Of a stretch of DNA of 21,387 nucleotides, positions 5,632-13,872 are shown piece after piece. The DNA is from Parvularculaceae bacterium UBA4496. Its GTDB lineage: Bacteria > Pseudomonadota > Alphaproteobacteria > Caulobacterales > Parvularculaceae. Below the pieces are notes generated by a model. That model was not told the DNA's origin. It worked only from the letters and a program-made list of their open reading frames with translations, and did no database searches. Position numbers and translations under genes: made by a program. The first letter of the stretch is position 1, and each line of letters begins with the position of its first letter. The stretch spans positions 39,583-60,969 of the forward strand of contig DGNI01000193.1 of NCBI GenBank assembly GCA_002388885.1, given 5' to 3'.

Positions 5632-6030
5632 ATGGACCAATTTAATCTGACAATCGGGAAGCTGAGCGATCAAACCGGCGTGAAGATCGAGACGATCCGC
5701 TATTACGAAAAAATCGGATTGATGCCGGCGCCGCCGCGGACGGAAAGCGGTCGCAGGCTGTATGACGGCGCGCTCGCCGACCGGCTTTGCTTCATCCGGC
5801 GCGGACGCGAGCTCGGATTCTCGCTCGATGATATCCGTGCGCTCCTGGGGCTGGAGGACCGAAAACCCACTTGCGCAGAAGTCTTCGAAATCACCTCCAC
5901 GCATGTGGAGATGATCCGGACGAAGATATCGGATCTGAAAAAGCTCGAACGCACCCTTTCGACAGTCGCCAAAGGCTGCAGCCGTAACAGGACGCCTGAT
6001 TGCGCGATCATCAAGACGCTGTTCTCCTAA
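5632..6030 (+). CDS. merR: MerR-family metal-responsive regulator (Hg-type locus)
   Basis: A 132-aa dimeric transcription regulator. The N-terminal winged HTH (residues 6-75) has the typical LTIGKLSDQTGVKIETIRYYE and RLYDGALADRLCFIRRGREL segments. A long dimerisation helix follows, and then the metal-binding loop. Candidate thiolate ligands are the Cys in KPTCAEV and the pair in GCSRNRTPDCAII. The first Cys is shared with MerR/ZntR/PbrR, while the C-x7-C spacing in the loop is that of CueR rather than the C-x8-C of Tn-type MerR, so the exact metal cannot be read from the spacing. I start at the ATG at 5632, directly after the operator, because the upstream frame is the antisense of merT. Divergence from merT makes Hg(II) the most likely inducer. 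Confidence 0.87.
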   Translation: MDQFNLTIGKLSDQTGVKIETIRYYEKIGLMPAPPRTESGRRLYDGALADRLCFIRRGRELGFSLDDIRALLGLEDRKPTCAEVFEITSTHVEMIRTKISDLKKLERTLSTVAKGCSRNRTPDCAIIKTLFS

Positions 6031-6149
6031 GAGGCTTGAGAAAAAGTGTCTTGGGCTGTCATGGGCAGCGGCTTGTCCCACGCTTTTTCTGCGGTCCCGC
6101 AGCGCTTGAGCAGGGCTCGATTCTCCGTAGGGTATAGCGAGCGGGATAC

Positions 6150-6248
6150 TTTAATAATTATTGAATTTAATGGCAATTAACCCCTATAAAGGAATTTTTC
6201 TAAACTTCGGCCTTGCCAAAACTTTGAATATTTATTATTTTATTGGCT
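6150..6248 (+). promoter_or_regulatory. AT-rich promoter region of the abiE operon
   Basis: This stretch is much more AT-rich than its surroundings. One candidate promoter is TTGAAT (6161-6166), 18-bp spacer, TATAAA (6185-6190). A second is TTGCCA (6213-6218), 17-bp spacer, TATTTT (6236-6241). The second would start transcription at or beside the abiEi ATG (6249). No Shine-Dalgarno sequence is visible in the 20 nt before the ATG, which fits a leaderless mRNA. The preceding 6031-6149 holds only weak inverted repeats, including TGCGG-TC-CCGCA near 6090, and no gene. Confidence 0.5.
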
Positions 6249-7088
6249 ATGACCCAACAACGCAAGGAACGATTAAAGCCCCTGCTCGACGACCTGCCGC
6301 CCGGCTATGTCGCCGACGCTGCCTGGTTGACCGCGCGCGGCATAAACCGCAAATCGATCCTGCAATATGGGCAACGCGGCTGGCTCGAAAAGCTCGCCCG
6401 CGGCGTCTACCGCCGGCCTGACACGCACCGCGATGCTGGCGCCCGCGGCGACTGGCGCCGCCTCGTCCTCTCCCTGCAGCGGATCATGGATTACGACGTC
6501 CATGTGGGCGGGCGCACCGCCCTGTCGCTGCACGGCTTTGACCACTACCTGAACCTCGGCGCCGAGACGCCGCCGGTCTATCTCTATGGCGATGTCCCGT
6601 CCTGGCTTGCGCGGCTGCCGAACGCGAGCCGGTTCGAAACAAGAACCCTGAGCCTCTTCAGCGGATCCAAAACCGGCGTCGACGGCGTCGACATTGAAAA
6701 GCAATCATCCCCGCCGCAACGGCAACTGAACGATCTCGTCGTCTCAACGCCTGAACGGGCGATGCTCGAAATGCTGAACGAGCTGCCGGCGAACGAAAGC
6801 TTTCACAATGTCGATGCGATATTCGAAGGCCTCGCCAATTTGCGCCCACGGCTCCTCGAAGCCCTGCTCAAGGAATGCCGCAGCGTGAAAGCAAAGCGCC
6901 TATTCTTCGTTTTCGCCGACCAGCACGATCATGCTTGGCGACAGCATCTGAATTCGGAGGATTTCGATCTCGGATCGGGCCCGCGCGCGCTCGTCGACGG
7001 CGGCCGCCTGCATCCGCGCTACGACATCACCGTGCCGCCAGAACTGATAGACGGTACGCCAAACGACAAGTCTGACGATGGCCCGTGA
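6249..7088 (+). CDS. abiEi: AbiEi-family antitoxin of a type IV toxin-antitoxin system
   Basis: A 279-aa cytoplasmic protein. The N-terminal winged-helix DNA-binding domain (about residues 10-65) shows the AbiEi pattern YVADAAWLTARGINRKSIL then GWLEKLARGVYRRP. The remainder fits the AbiEi C-terminal antitoxin domain, including GGRTALSLHGFDHYL and STPERAMLEMLNELP. In the AbiE family the antitoxin neutralises the AbiEii toxin without stable binding and represses its own operon. The ATG at 6249 is preferred; a TTG two codons earlier is possible. It overlaps the toxin gene by 11 bp. The pair lies between the mer and czc loci and on the opposite strand to its right-hand neighbours, so it is an independent stability or phage-defence cassette. 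Confidence 0.87.
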   Translation: MTQQRKERLKPLLDDLPPGYVADAAWLTARGINRKSILQYGQRGWLEKLARGVYRRPDTHRDAGARGDWRRLVLSLQRIMDYDVHVGGRTALSLHGFDHYLNLGAETPPVYLYGDVPSWLARLPNASRFETRTLSLFSGSKTGVDGVDIEKQSSPPQRQLNDLVVSTPERAMLEMLNELPANESFHNVDAIFEGLANLRPRLLEALLKECRSVKAKRLFFVFADQHDHAWRQHLNSEDFDLGSGPRALVDGGRLHPRYDITVPPELIDGTPNDKSDDGP

Positions 7089-7995
7089 TGCCTATCTCGC
7101 GCAGGTGCGGCTCTTGATGCGCCTCCTGCCCGTCGTCTCGACCGAGTCCGCCTTCGCCCTCAAAGGCGGCACGGCGATCAATCTATTCTATCGCGACATG
7201 CCGCGCCTCTCCGTCGATATCGATCTCGCCTATCTGCCGATTGCAGATCGCGCAACGTCATTTAACGCCATCGACGCTGCGTTCGACCGGATCATGGCGC
7301 AAATCAACAAACTGCCCGGCGTCAACGCCCAACGCATCGCCGGCGGCGGCGGCGGCGATACGCGCATCCTGGCGAATGCGGACGGCGTGACCGTTAAAAT
7401 CGAAACCTCGCCGGTGATGCGCGGCGCCATCGGCGAACCGCGACTGATGCGCACCACCGACGCTGTCGAGGACGCCTTCGGATTCGTTGCAACAAATGTT
7501 CTGGCGTTCGATGATCTTTACGCGGGAAAACTGCACGCTGCGCTCGACCGCCAGCATCCGCGTGACCTGTTTGATATTAAACTCCTCTACGAAAACGAAG
7601 GCCTCACGGACGATCTCTTCCGCGTTTTTCTCGTCTACGCCGCCTGCTCCAGCCGCCCCATGCATGAACTGCTCGCGCCAAATGAACGAGACATTGCTGA
7701 GGACTTCGCGCGCGAGTTCGCCGGCATGACCGTCGAACCGGTCGATCTCGACGACCTTATCTCAACGCGCAAACGACTGATCGACGATATTCAGGCGCGG
7801 CTCAATGGAAACGCCGCCGAATTTCTGCGTAGGCTGCAAGCGAGCGAGCCGGATTTCACGCTCATCGGCCTGCCGCAGGCCGCGGACCTGCCAGCGGTTA
7901 AATGGAAAATTCTGAACCTGAAAAAATTGATGGCAGACAATCCGGATAAGCATCGCGCGCAAAGCGAGGCGCTGAACGCAACCATCCGGGATTGA
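7078..7995 (+). CDS. abiEii: AbiEii/AbiGii-family nucleotidyltransferase toxin
   Basis: A 305-aa DNA polymerase β-like nucleotidyltransferase. The catalytic motif is LKGGTAINLFYRD followed by RLSVDIDLAY, giving the GG(x)n DxD metal-binding centre at about residues 28-51. Downstream it has VKIETSP (third acidic strand) and the family motif DLYAGKLHAALDRQHPRDLFD, with the conserved Lys/Arg and RDxxD. AbiEii-type toxins transfer nucleotides to target RNA (tRNA for the studied MenT relatives) and cause reversible growth arrest. All active-site positions I can recognise are intact, so the toxin should be functional. Translation is probably coupled to the antitoxin, since its ATG lies 11 bp inside abiEi. 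The 105 bp to the convergent P-type ATPase gene hold nothing I can call. Confidence 0.9.
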   Translation: MARDAYLAQVRLLMRLLPVVSTESAFALKGGTAINLFYRDMPRLSVDIDLAYLPIADRATSFNAIDAAFDRIMAQINKLPGVNAQRIAGGGGGDTRILANADGVTVKIETSPVMRGAIGEPRLMRTTDAVEDAFGFVATNVLAFDDLYAGKLHAALDRQHPRDLFDIKLLYENEGLTDDLFRVFLVYAACSSRPMHELLAPNERDIAEDFAREFAGMTVEPVDLDDLISTRKRLIDDIQARLNGNAAEFLRRLQASEPDFTLIGLPQAADLPAVKWKILNLKKLMADNPDKHRAQSEALNATIRD

Positions 7996-8100
7996 AAGTG
8001 GCGCCGCCTTTTTATGCGAACAACCTTTACCTAGCCGGACAAATAATGCGTGTCAGAGCATCGGTAACGTCTCTATTGGCAATATTGTTGCACATTATTA

Positions 8101-10152
8101 TCAGTTCACCGAATGCTCCACGGATCCTAGATCGCCAATCAGATATGTCGTCTTTTTTGGTTCGTTGTACGCCAACAACCTCAACGCATTAGCGACGACA
8201 ATGAGCGTCGATCCCTCATGCACCAGAACAGCCGGTCCGATGCCAAGCCCCAAGAGCGTCGAAGGAATCAGGATCGCAACAATGCCCAGGCTTACCCAGA
8301 GGTTCTGACGAATAATCCGGCTGGTCGCACGACTGAGTCCGACGGCGAAGGGCAGTGTTTCGAGATCATCCGCCATCAGCGCGACGTCGGCCGTTTCGAG
8401 CGCCACATCCGAGCCGGCGGCGCCCATCGCGACGCCAACGGTTGCGTTCGCCATCGCGGGCGCATCGTTTACGCCGTCGCCGACCATGGCGACGCCGCCT
8501 GATTCTTTAAGTTCCCTGATTTTTTCGACCTTGTCTTGCGGCATCAGATCACCGAACGCCTGATCAAGACCGACCTGGCGCGCAATCGCATCCGCGACTT
8601 GTTGATTATCGCCCGAAATCATCATCATTTTCGAAACGCCGATATCGCGCAAGCGTTGGATCACACGCCTGGCGGCGGAGCGCGGCGTGTCCATCAAGCC
8701 GAGAGCGCCAAGATACGCATCGCCCCGCCGAACAATCATCGTGGTCCGTCCCCGCGCCGACATGCTTTTGACCGTCGCACGAAGATCGTCCGGCAACGGC
8801 GTTCCGTCTGTTTCGATAAAAAGGGCGGTTTTTCCGATGTGGACGAGTTCTCCATTCAATCGTGCTGAAACGCCCTTTCCCGTAATGCTTTTGAATTCAG
8901 TCGCTTTGCGTTCAATGGCTCCCATTCGTTCTTTGACATCGCGGACGATCGCCTCGGCGAGCGGGTGGTCGCTTAACACTTCAACAGCGGCCGCGACGCG
9001 AAGAAGCTCCGTTTCCGTCACGCCGGCGACCGGCGTGACTTCAACAAGCTTCGGCTCCCCGGATGTCAGCGTGCCTGTCTTGTCGAATGCAATTGAATCG
9101 AGCCGCCCCAGCGCTTCTAGCGGCGCGCCGCCTTTGATCAGCACGCCGCCGCGCGCGGCGCGGGCGACGCCGCTCAAAATTGCACTTGGCGTTGCAATGG
9201 CAAGCGCGCAAGGACTAGCCGCGACAAGCACCGCCATCGACCTATAGAAACTCTGTGTGGGGCCTTCGTCGAGAACAAGCCACGATAAAGCCGTAATGAC
9301 GGCGAGCATGACGACGCATGGAACAAATATCTTCTCAAACTTCTTGGTAAAACTCTGCGTCGGAGACTGCCGGGTTTCAGCGGCGCTGACCATGTCGATG
9401 ACGCGGGCCAGCGTTGTCTCAGAGGCGCGCCGGGCGACCTGTATTTCGAGACTCCCTGCGCCGTTGATGGAGCCGGCAAAAACCTTGTGCGCCGGTTTTA
9501 CGTTATCGGGATTGTCCGCCGCGGCGCCTATATCGTTCACCGGCGATTTATCGACCGGGGCGCTTTCGCCGGTGATGGGCGCCTGGTTGACGCTGCTTTC
9601 GCCTTTGATGACGAATCCGTCGGCAGGAATACGGTCATTAGAGCGAACAATCACAACGTCGCCCGGTTTCAATTCGTCAACAGGCAAAACCGCCTCCCGC
9701 CCGTCACGGCGAACAAGCGCTTCCTCAGGCGCAAGATCCGCAAGCGCCGATATAGCGTTGCGGGCTCTCGCCATCGCGTAATTTTCAAGAGCGTGGCCAA
9801 TGCTGAACAGAAACAGAAGGAACGCGCCTTCCGCCCATTCTCCCAGGATCGCCGCACCGGCGGCGGCGACGAGCATGAGAAAGTCGATCTCAAATTTGCG
9901 TTGCAAAACCTTTGCGATCGCTTCCTTCAGCGTGAAATATCCACCGAAAAAATACGCAGCTGCCAACAATCCGAGTGCAACGGTGTCTGGCATCGCCGAT
10001 ATTTTCGGCCCGAGCCATCCCGCGAGAAGCGTTGCACCGCAAAATAAGGAAAAGCCAAGCTCCGCCCGCCCATTCAACAATCTGTTTAACCAATCGTCAT
10101 GCTGATGATCGTCTGTAGCGGCGGTTGTGTTCGACTGGTTTGTTTCGTTCAC
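8101..10152 (-). CDS. czcP: P1B-4-type heavy-metal P-type ATPase (CzcP-like)
   Basis: A 683-aa inner-membrane cation-exporting ATPase. It has the phosphorylation motif DKTGTLTSGEP, the HP motif SDHPLAEAI, the TGES actuator motif (APITGESAPVDKS) and the hinge GDGVNDAPAMANATVGVAMG. The metal-site motif in the sixth helix is SPC (AASPCALAIATPSA), not CPC, and the last helices carry HEGSTLIVVANALRLL. SPC plus HEG(G/S)T defines subgroup P1B-4, whose members export Co, Zn, Cd, Ni or Fe(II); CzcP of Cupriavidus is a close functional model. There is no CxxC heavy-metal-associated domain; instead the short N-terminus is His/Asp-rich (DDHQHDD). The start is a GTG at 10152 with GAGG 10 nt upstream, as the upstream frame is non-coding. 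It follows the czc operon behind a hairpin. Confidence 0.88.
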   Translation of the reverse strand: MNETNQSNTTAATDDHQHDDWLNRLLNGRAELGFSLFCGATLLAGWLGPKISAMPDTVALGLLAAAYFFGGYFTLKEAIAKVLQRKFEIDFLMLVAAAGAAILGEWAEGAFLLFLFSIGHALENYAMARARNAISALADLAPEEALVRRDGREAVLPVDELKPGDVVIVRSNDRIPADGFVIKGESSVNQAPITGESAPVDKSPVNDIGAAADNPDNVKPAHKVFAGSINGAGSLEIQVARRASETTLARVIDMVSAAETRQSPTQSFTKKFEKIFVPCVVMLAVITALSWLVLDEGPTQSFYRSMAVLVAASPCALAIATPSAILSGVARAARGGVLIKGGAPLEALGRLDSIAFDKTGTLTSGEPKLVEVTPVAGVTETELLRVAAAVEVLSDHPLAEAIVRDVKERMGAIERKATEFKSITGKGVSARLNGELVHIGKTALFIETDGTPLPDDLRATVKSMSARGRTTMIVRRGDAYLGALGLMDTPRSAARRVIQRLRDIGVSKMMMISGDNQQVADAIARQVGLDQAFGDLMPQDKVEKIRELKESGGVAMVGDGVNDAPAMANATVGVAMGAAGSDVALETADVALMADDLETLPFAVGLSRATSRIIRQNLWVSLGIVAILIPSTLLGLGIGPAVLVHEGSTLIVVANALRLLAYNEPKKTTYLIGDLGSVEHSVN

Positions 10153-10246
10153 GGCAGGAAATCCTCGGATGAGCAAGTGAGTAAAGACAACAAAATTAGC
10201 GAGACTGGCATTTGTGTAGCGATTACTAATGACGGGAAGTGAGAGC

Positions 10247-10283
10247 GGAGCCGCCGGAATTGGGGGACGAATCCGGCGGCTCC
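10247..10283 (-). terminator. Strong hairpin between PII-NG and czcP
   Basis: A perfect 12-bp stem (10247-10258 GGAGCCGCCGGA against 10272-10283) with a 13-nt loop lies between the PII-NG stop (10384) and the czcP start (10152). In the minus direction it is followed by GCTCTCACTTCCC, with no real U-run, so it may be a partial terminator, an RNA-stability element or an attenuator that lowers czcP expression. Confidence 0.55.
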
Positions 10284-10383
10284 TTCTGGCTACGCCGGAC
10301 GAATACGCGCGCAGGAAGTAAGCGCTTTCGCCCGCCCGCAAATCAAAACAAGTCAACGAATTGCGAGACCAGAAACAAGTGAC

Positions 10384-10692
10384 TTAGAACGGAATTGCCG
10401 CTGTGATATTGCTCACATAAATGAAGCCCGATTCCTCCATATCGGTTCTCCCGTTGGCGCGAATAAGTTCGGTCGCCTCGGTAAGGCGGTCGTCTTCGCA
10501 AACAAGCTCCAGTTTCACCTCCGTGATCACCCGGTCGCCGAGCTCCGTTGAATATTGCTGTTCTTTTTCGTCGAGCGCCTTGACCATGCCTTTGACGTCG
10601 ACCGCCGTCATGTTGGCGAAGCCGCCCTTGCGCAAGGCGCGAACGACGCTGGCGGCCCGGCTGCGATGAATAAACGCCTTGATTTCTATCAT
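10384..10692 (-). CDS. PII-like signalling protein, PII-NG group
   Basis: A 102-aa protein of the PII (GlnB/GlnK) superfamily. It begins MIEIKAFIHRSRAASVVRAL and has the PII ferredoxin-like pattern with GGFANMTAVDVKG, a T-loop region around KALDEKEQQYSTELGDRVITE, and KLELVCEDDRLTEATELIRANG. The uridylylated Tyr context of GlnB is not obvious. Members of the PII-NG subgroup are known to be encoded with CzcA/CusA-type efflux genes and away from nitrogen genes, as here, 13 nt after czcA. I infer that it senses a nucleotide or metal and modulates the efflux pump or its energy supply; no partner is proven. The start is set by AAGGA about 9 nt upstream; the longer frame overlaps czcA. Confidence 0.85.
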   Translation of the reverse strand: MIEIKAFIHRSRAASVVRALRKGGFANMTAVDVKGMVKALDEKEQQYSTELGDRVITEVKLELVCEDDRLTEATELIRANGRTDMEESGFIYVSNITAAIPF

Positions 10693-10705
10693 TGTGATGT
10701 TCCTT

Positions 10706-13700
10706 TCATTCCGCCGCTTTGGCGTGGGCGCCAGCGAGTTCGAGATCGCCGCGAGATGGCGGCGCCTGCGATTTTCGCCCGCGTGTTTCCATCCACTCAT
10801 AAATCACCGGCAACAGGATCAATGTGAGCGCGGTCGAGGTCAGCAATCCGCCAACAACAACCGAAGCCAAAGGCCGCTGCGTCTCGGCGCCGACGCCCGT
10901 CGACAGGAGCATCGGAATGAGGCCGAGTATCGCAACGCTTGCGGTCATCAGCACTGGGCGAAGTCTCAATTCAACGCCGCGCCTGACGGCATCGCGGACA
11001 TTGTATCCGGCGTCCCGCTGTTCATTGATGAAACTGACGAGGACGATACCATTGAGCATGGCGACTCCGAAAACCGCGATAAACCCGATCGCTGACGGCA
11101 CCGATAGATATTGTCCGGTGATGAAGAGTGCAAACAACCCGCCGCTCGCGGCAAACGGCACGTTGGCGATGATTAACGCAGCGTACTTAACTGAATTGAA
11201 CGCCGTGTAGAGCAGCACGAAAATAAAGAAGATCGTCGCCGGAACGATCAACGACAACTTCGCCAGCGCACGTTGCTGGTTTTCGAAGGCGCCGCCCCAT
11301 TCGATCCAGTAACCGGGCGGCAAGTCCACGTTATCGGCGATGATCTTGTTCGCATCCTTCACAAAGCCATCGACGTCACGGCCACGGACATCCATCTGGA
11401 TCACTGCATAGCGCTGCAGCTGCTCGCGCCGAACGAAGGAATATCCCTCCGCTGAAGTCACGTCCGCCACACGGCCCAAAGGAATGATTGCTCCATCCGC
11501 CGTTTGCAGCGGAATGTTGCGAATGGATTCCATGGAGGTTTTCGAGGCGTCCTGCAGGCGGGCTGTGATATCGAACCGCCTGACGCCGTCGATGAGCGTC
11601 CCGACTGGCTCCGCGCCTATGCCTGTTCGCACGACGTCCAACACCTCATCCGCATTCATGCCATAGCGTGCGAGCTCTGTGCGATTGACCTGGATTCGGA
11701 TTTGCGGTTTGCCGATATTGGCCTCAAGCGATAGGTCAGCGGCGCCAGGCACGCCCGAAATCGCCTCTTTAATTTCCTGGCTCAATCGGTCGAGCTCACC
11801 GAGGTCTTGTCCGTAAATTTTTGCGGCAAGCGTCGCGCGCACGCCCGAAATCAATTCCTCAACGCGCATCTGGATTGGTTGCGTAAAGGCGATGACGGAA
11901 GTCGGGACCGTCTCTTCGAGTTTTTCGCGCATCTCGTCGGCGAGCGATTCAATCGAACGCTTACGCGGCCAGTCACTTTGCGGTTTGAGCGCCGTATAGA
12001 TTTCCATATAGTTGACGTCGGCGGTTTCGCCTTTTTCAGCTCGACCGATCATGGCGATGGTCGTTTCGACTTCAGGAAAACCAGACAGCGTGTTTTCAAT
12101 CTCTTTGGAAATCTCAATAGATTGATCCAGCGATGTGGAAGGGATCGACGTCACCCGCCACATAATCGAGCCTTCCTGCAGTTGCGGCATGAACTCCTTG
12201 CCGAGAAAGGGAAATAGTCCGAGGCTCGCAACGAGCAGACCGCCCGCCGCCAAGCCGACCTTCCGCTTATTGTCGAGACACCAGGCGATCAACGGCAGGT
12301 AACCACGCTTGATGACGCGCATAAGCATGGTGTCGCGCTCTTCCTTTGGCTTCAGGATCATCGCCGCAAGAACGGGAATAATCGTCAAAGTCAAAATCAA
12401 CGAACCAGCCATGGCGAAACTGATATTGAACGCCATGGGCTTGAAGAGCTTGCCTTCGAGCCCTTCAAGACTGAAGAGCGGCAAGAACACAACGATGATG
12501 ATCATGATCGCGAAAGCGATCGGATTGGCGACTTCACGCGCCGCTTGCAGAACGGCGGCGGTTCGGTTGACCTCGCCGCCCTCCTCTTTTCGTTCCGCCA
12601 TGATGCGAAACGAGTTTTCAACCATGACGACGGCGCCGTCGACCATCATGCCGATGCCAATGGCGAGTCCAGCGAGCGACATAAGGTTAGCCGACAATCC
12701 CATTTGATTCATGCAGATGAATGCAATGAGCATAGCAAGCGGCAGAGCGGTGATAACAACAAGCGCCGAGCGGATTTCGCCAAGAAAGAGAAACAGCACA
12801 ATGGCGACGAGGATAGACCCTTCGATCAGCGCTTTCTCCGCCGTGCCGACCGCTTTTTCGACCAGTTCCGTACGGTCATAGATTGGTTTGACAATTACGC
12901 CGTCCGGCAAAGCGCTTTCAACAGTCGCGACCTTTTCCTTAACTGCATCGACAACATTCTTGGCGTTTTCGTTGATGCGCGCGAGCGCCATGCCGAGGAC
13001 CACTTCCTCGCCGTCACGGGTGACGGCCCCGAAGCGCAAAGCAGGCGACTGCTCAACCTTGGCGACATCACGAATATAGACCGGCGTGCCGTCTTTGACT
13101 TTGACAACGATATTGCCAATGTCGCGTTCATCTCGAACCAGCCCGAGGCCGCGAACGAGATATTGTTCCGGCCCTTGATCGATATATTGACCGCCAACTT
13201 GGCGGTTATTGGATTCAAGCGATGCAACAACTTCGGAGAATCCAAGTTCGTATTTAATGAGTTGTAACGGATCGATCTTGACCTGAAATTGCCGCTCTTG
13301 GCCGCCCCAGGACATGACGTCATCAACGCCAGCCGCTGTTCGCAGAATGAGGCGCACGTTCCAGTCCTGAAGCGTGCGAAGGTCCATGTCGGTAATGTCG
13401 TCTTTGAGTTTTTCATCCGCGCGCTCAAGCGTGTACCAAAAGACTTGACCTAACCCGGACGCATTCGGGCCCATTTCCGGCGATCCATATCCTTCCGGAA
13501 TGCGGTCGCGGACTTCGGCGAGCCGCTCCATCACAAGTCGCCGTGCAAAATAAATGTCTACGCTGTCTTTGAAATAGACAGCGACATAGGAGAGCCCAAA
13601 AAGGCTGACTGACCGGATTTCCTGAACGTCGGGCAGGCCCGCCATTGCCGATTCAACCGGAAATGTCAGGAGCTGTTCAATGTCTTCTGCGGCCAGGCCC

Positions 13701-13861
13701 GGTGATTCCGTATAAATATTGACCTGCACCGGCGTAACATCCGGAAACGCGTCAATGGGAATATTTGTCACCGCACGCCAGCCGAGAAAGCCGACCACGG
13801 CGAAAATGATGAGCACCAGGACTTTGTACTGGAGCGATAGTTCAACGAGTTTATTCAACAT
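10706..13861 (-). CDS. czcA: CzcA-type heavy-metal efflux RND transporter
   Basis: A 1051-aa inner-membrane RND proton antiporter, the pump of a tripartite CzcCBA system. The protein has the full RND architecture: N-terminal helix, a first periplasmic loop (about 35-340), a helix bundle, a second periplasmic loop (about 560-870), and the final helices. Signature segments are NIPIDAFPDVTPVQV near the N-terminus, and GIGMMVDGAVVMVEN in TM4 with the essential Asp of the VDGA motif and the EN pair. The Asp six residues earlier that Zn/Co/Cd-type CzcA has (DFG) is Gly here, so it is not a strict HME1 pump; the motif is intermediate between HME1 and the MVDAAIVMIEN of Cu/Ag pumps. It ends acidic/His-poor (GDLELAGAHAKAAE). 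AGGAG lies 8 nt upstream. Divalent cation efflux is likely from context. Confidence 0.9.
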   Translation of the reverse strand: MLNKLVELSLQYKVLVLIIFAVVGFLGWRAVTNIPIDAFPDVTPVQVNIYTESPGLAAEDIEQLLTFPVESAMAGLPDVQEIRSVSLFGLSYVAVYFKDSVDIYFARRLVMERLAEVRDRIPEGYGSPEMGPNASGLGQVFWYTLERADEKLKDDITDMDLRTLQDWNVRLILRTAAGVDDVMSWGGQERQFQVKIDPLQLIKYELGFSEVVASLESNNRQVGGQYIDQGPEQYLVRGLGLVRDERDIGNIVVKVKDGTPVYIRDVAKVEQSPALRFGAVTRDGEEVVLGMALARINENAKNVVDAVKEKVATVESALPDGVIVKPIYDRTELVEKAVGTAEKALIEGSILVAIVLFLFLGEIRSALVVITALPLAMLIAFICMNQMGLSANLMSLAGLAIGIGMMVDGAVVMVENSFRIMAERKEEGGEVNRTAAVLQAAREVANPIAFAIMIIIVVFLPLFSLEGLEGKLFKPMAFNISFAMAGSLILTLTIIPVLAAMILKPKEERDTMLMRVIKRGYLPLIAWCLDNKRKVGLAAGGLLVASLGLFPFLGKEFMPQLQEGSIMWRVTSIPSTSLDQSIEISKEIENTLSGFPEVETTIAMIGRAEKGETADVNYMEIYTALKPQSDWPRKRSIESLADEMREKLEETVPTSVIAFTQPIQMRVEELISGVRATLAAKIYGQDLGELDRLSQEIKEAISGVPGAADLSLEANIGKPQIRIQVNRTELARYGMNADEVLDVVRTGIGAEPVGTLIDGVRRFDITARLQDASKTSMESIRNIPLQTADGAIIPLGRVADVTSAEGYSFVRREQLQRYAVIQMDVRGRDVDGFVKDANKIIADNVDLPPGYWIEWGGAFENQQRALAKLSLIVPATIFFIFVLLYTAFNSVKYAALIIANVPFAASGGLFALFITGQYLSVPSAIGFIAVFGVAMLNGIVLVSFINEQRDAGYNVRDAVRRGVELRLRPVLMTASVAILGLIPMLLSTGVGAETQRPLASVVVGGLLTSTALTLILLPVIYEWMETRGRKSQAPPSRGDLELAGAHAKAAE

Positions 13862-13872
13862 GTTCTGAGCTC

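Noticed and set aside
6031..6110. Inverted AGAAAAAG/CTTTTTCT and TGCGG-TC-CCGCA as a terminator for merR
   Set aside because: The arms are short, far apart or lack a T-run in the right place, so I could not support a terminator call.
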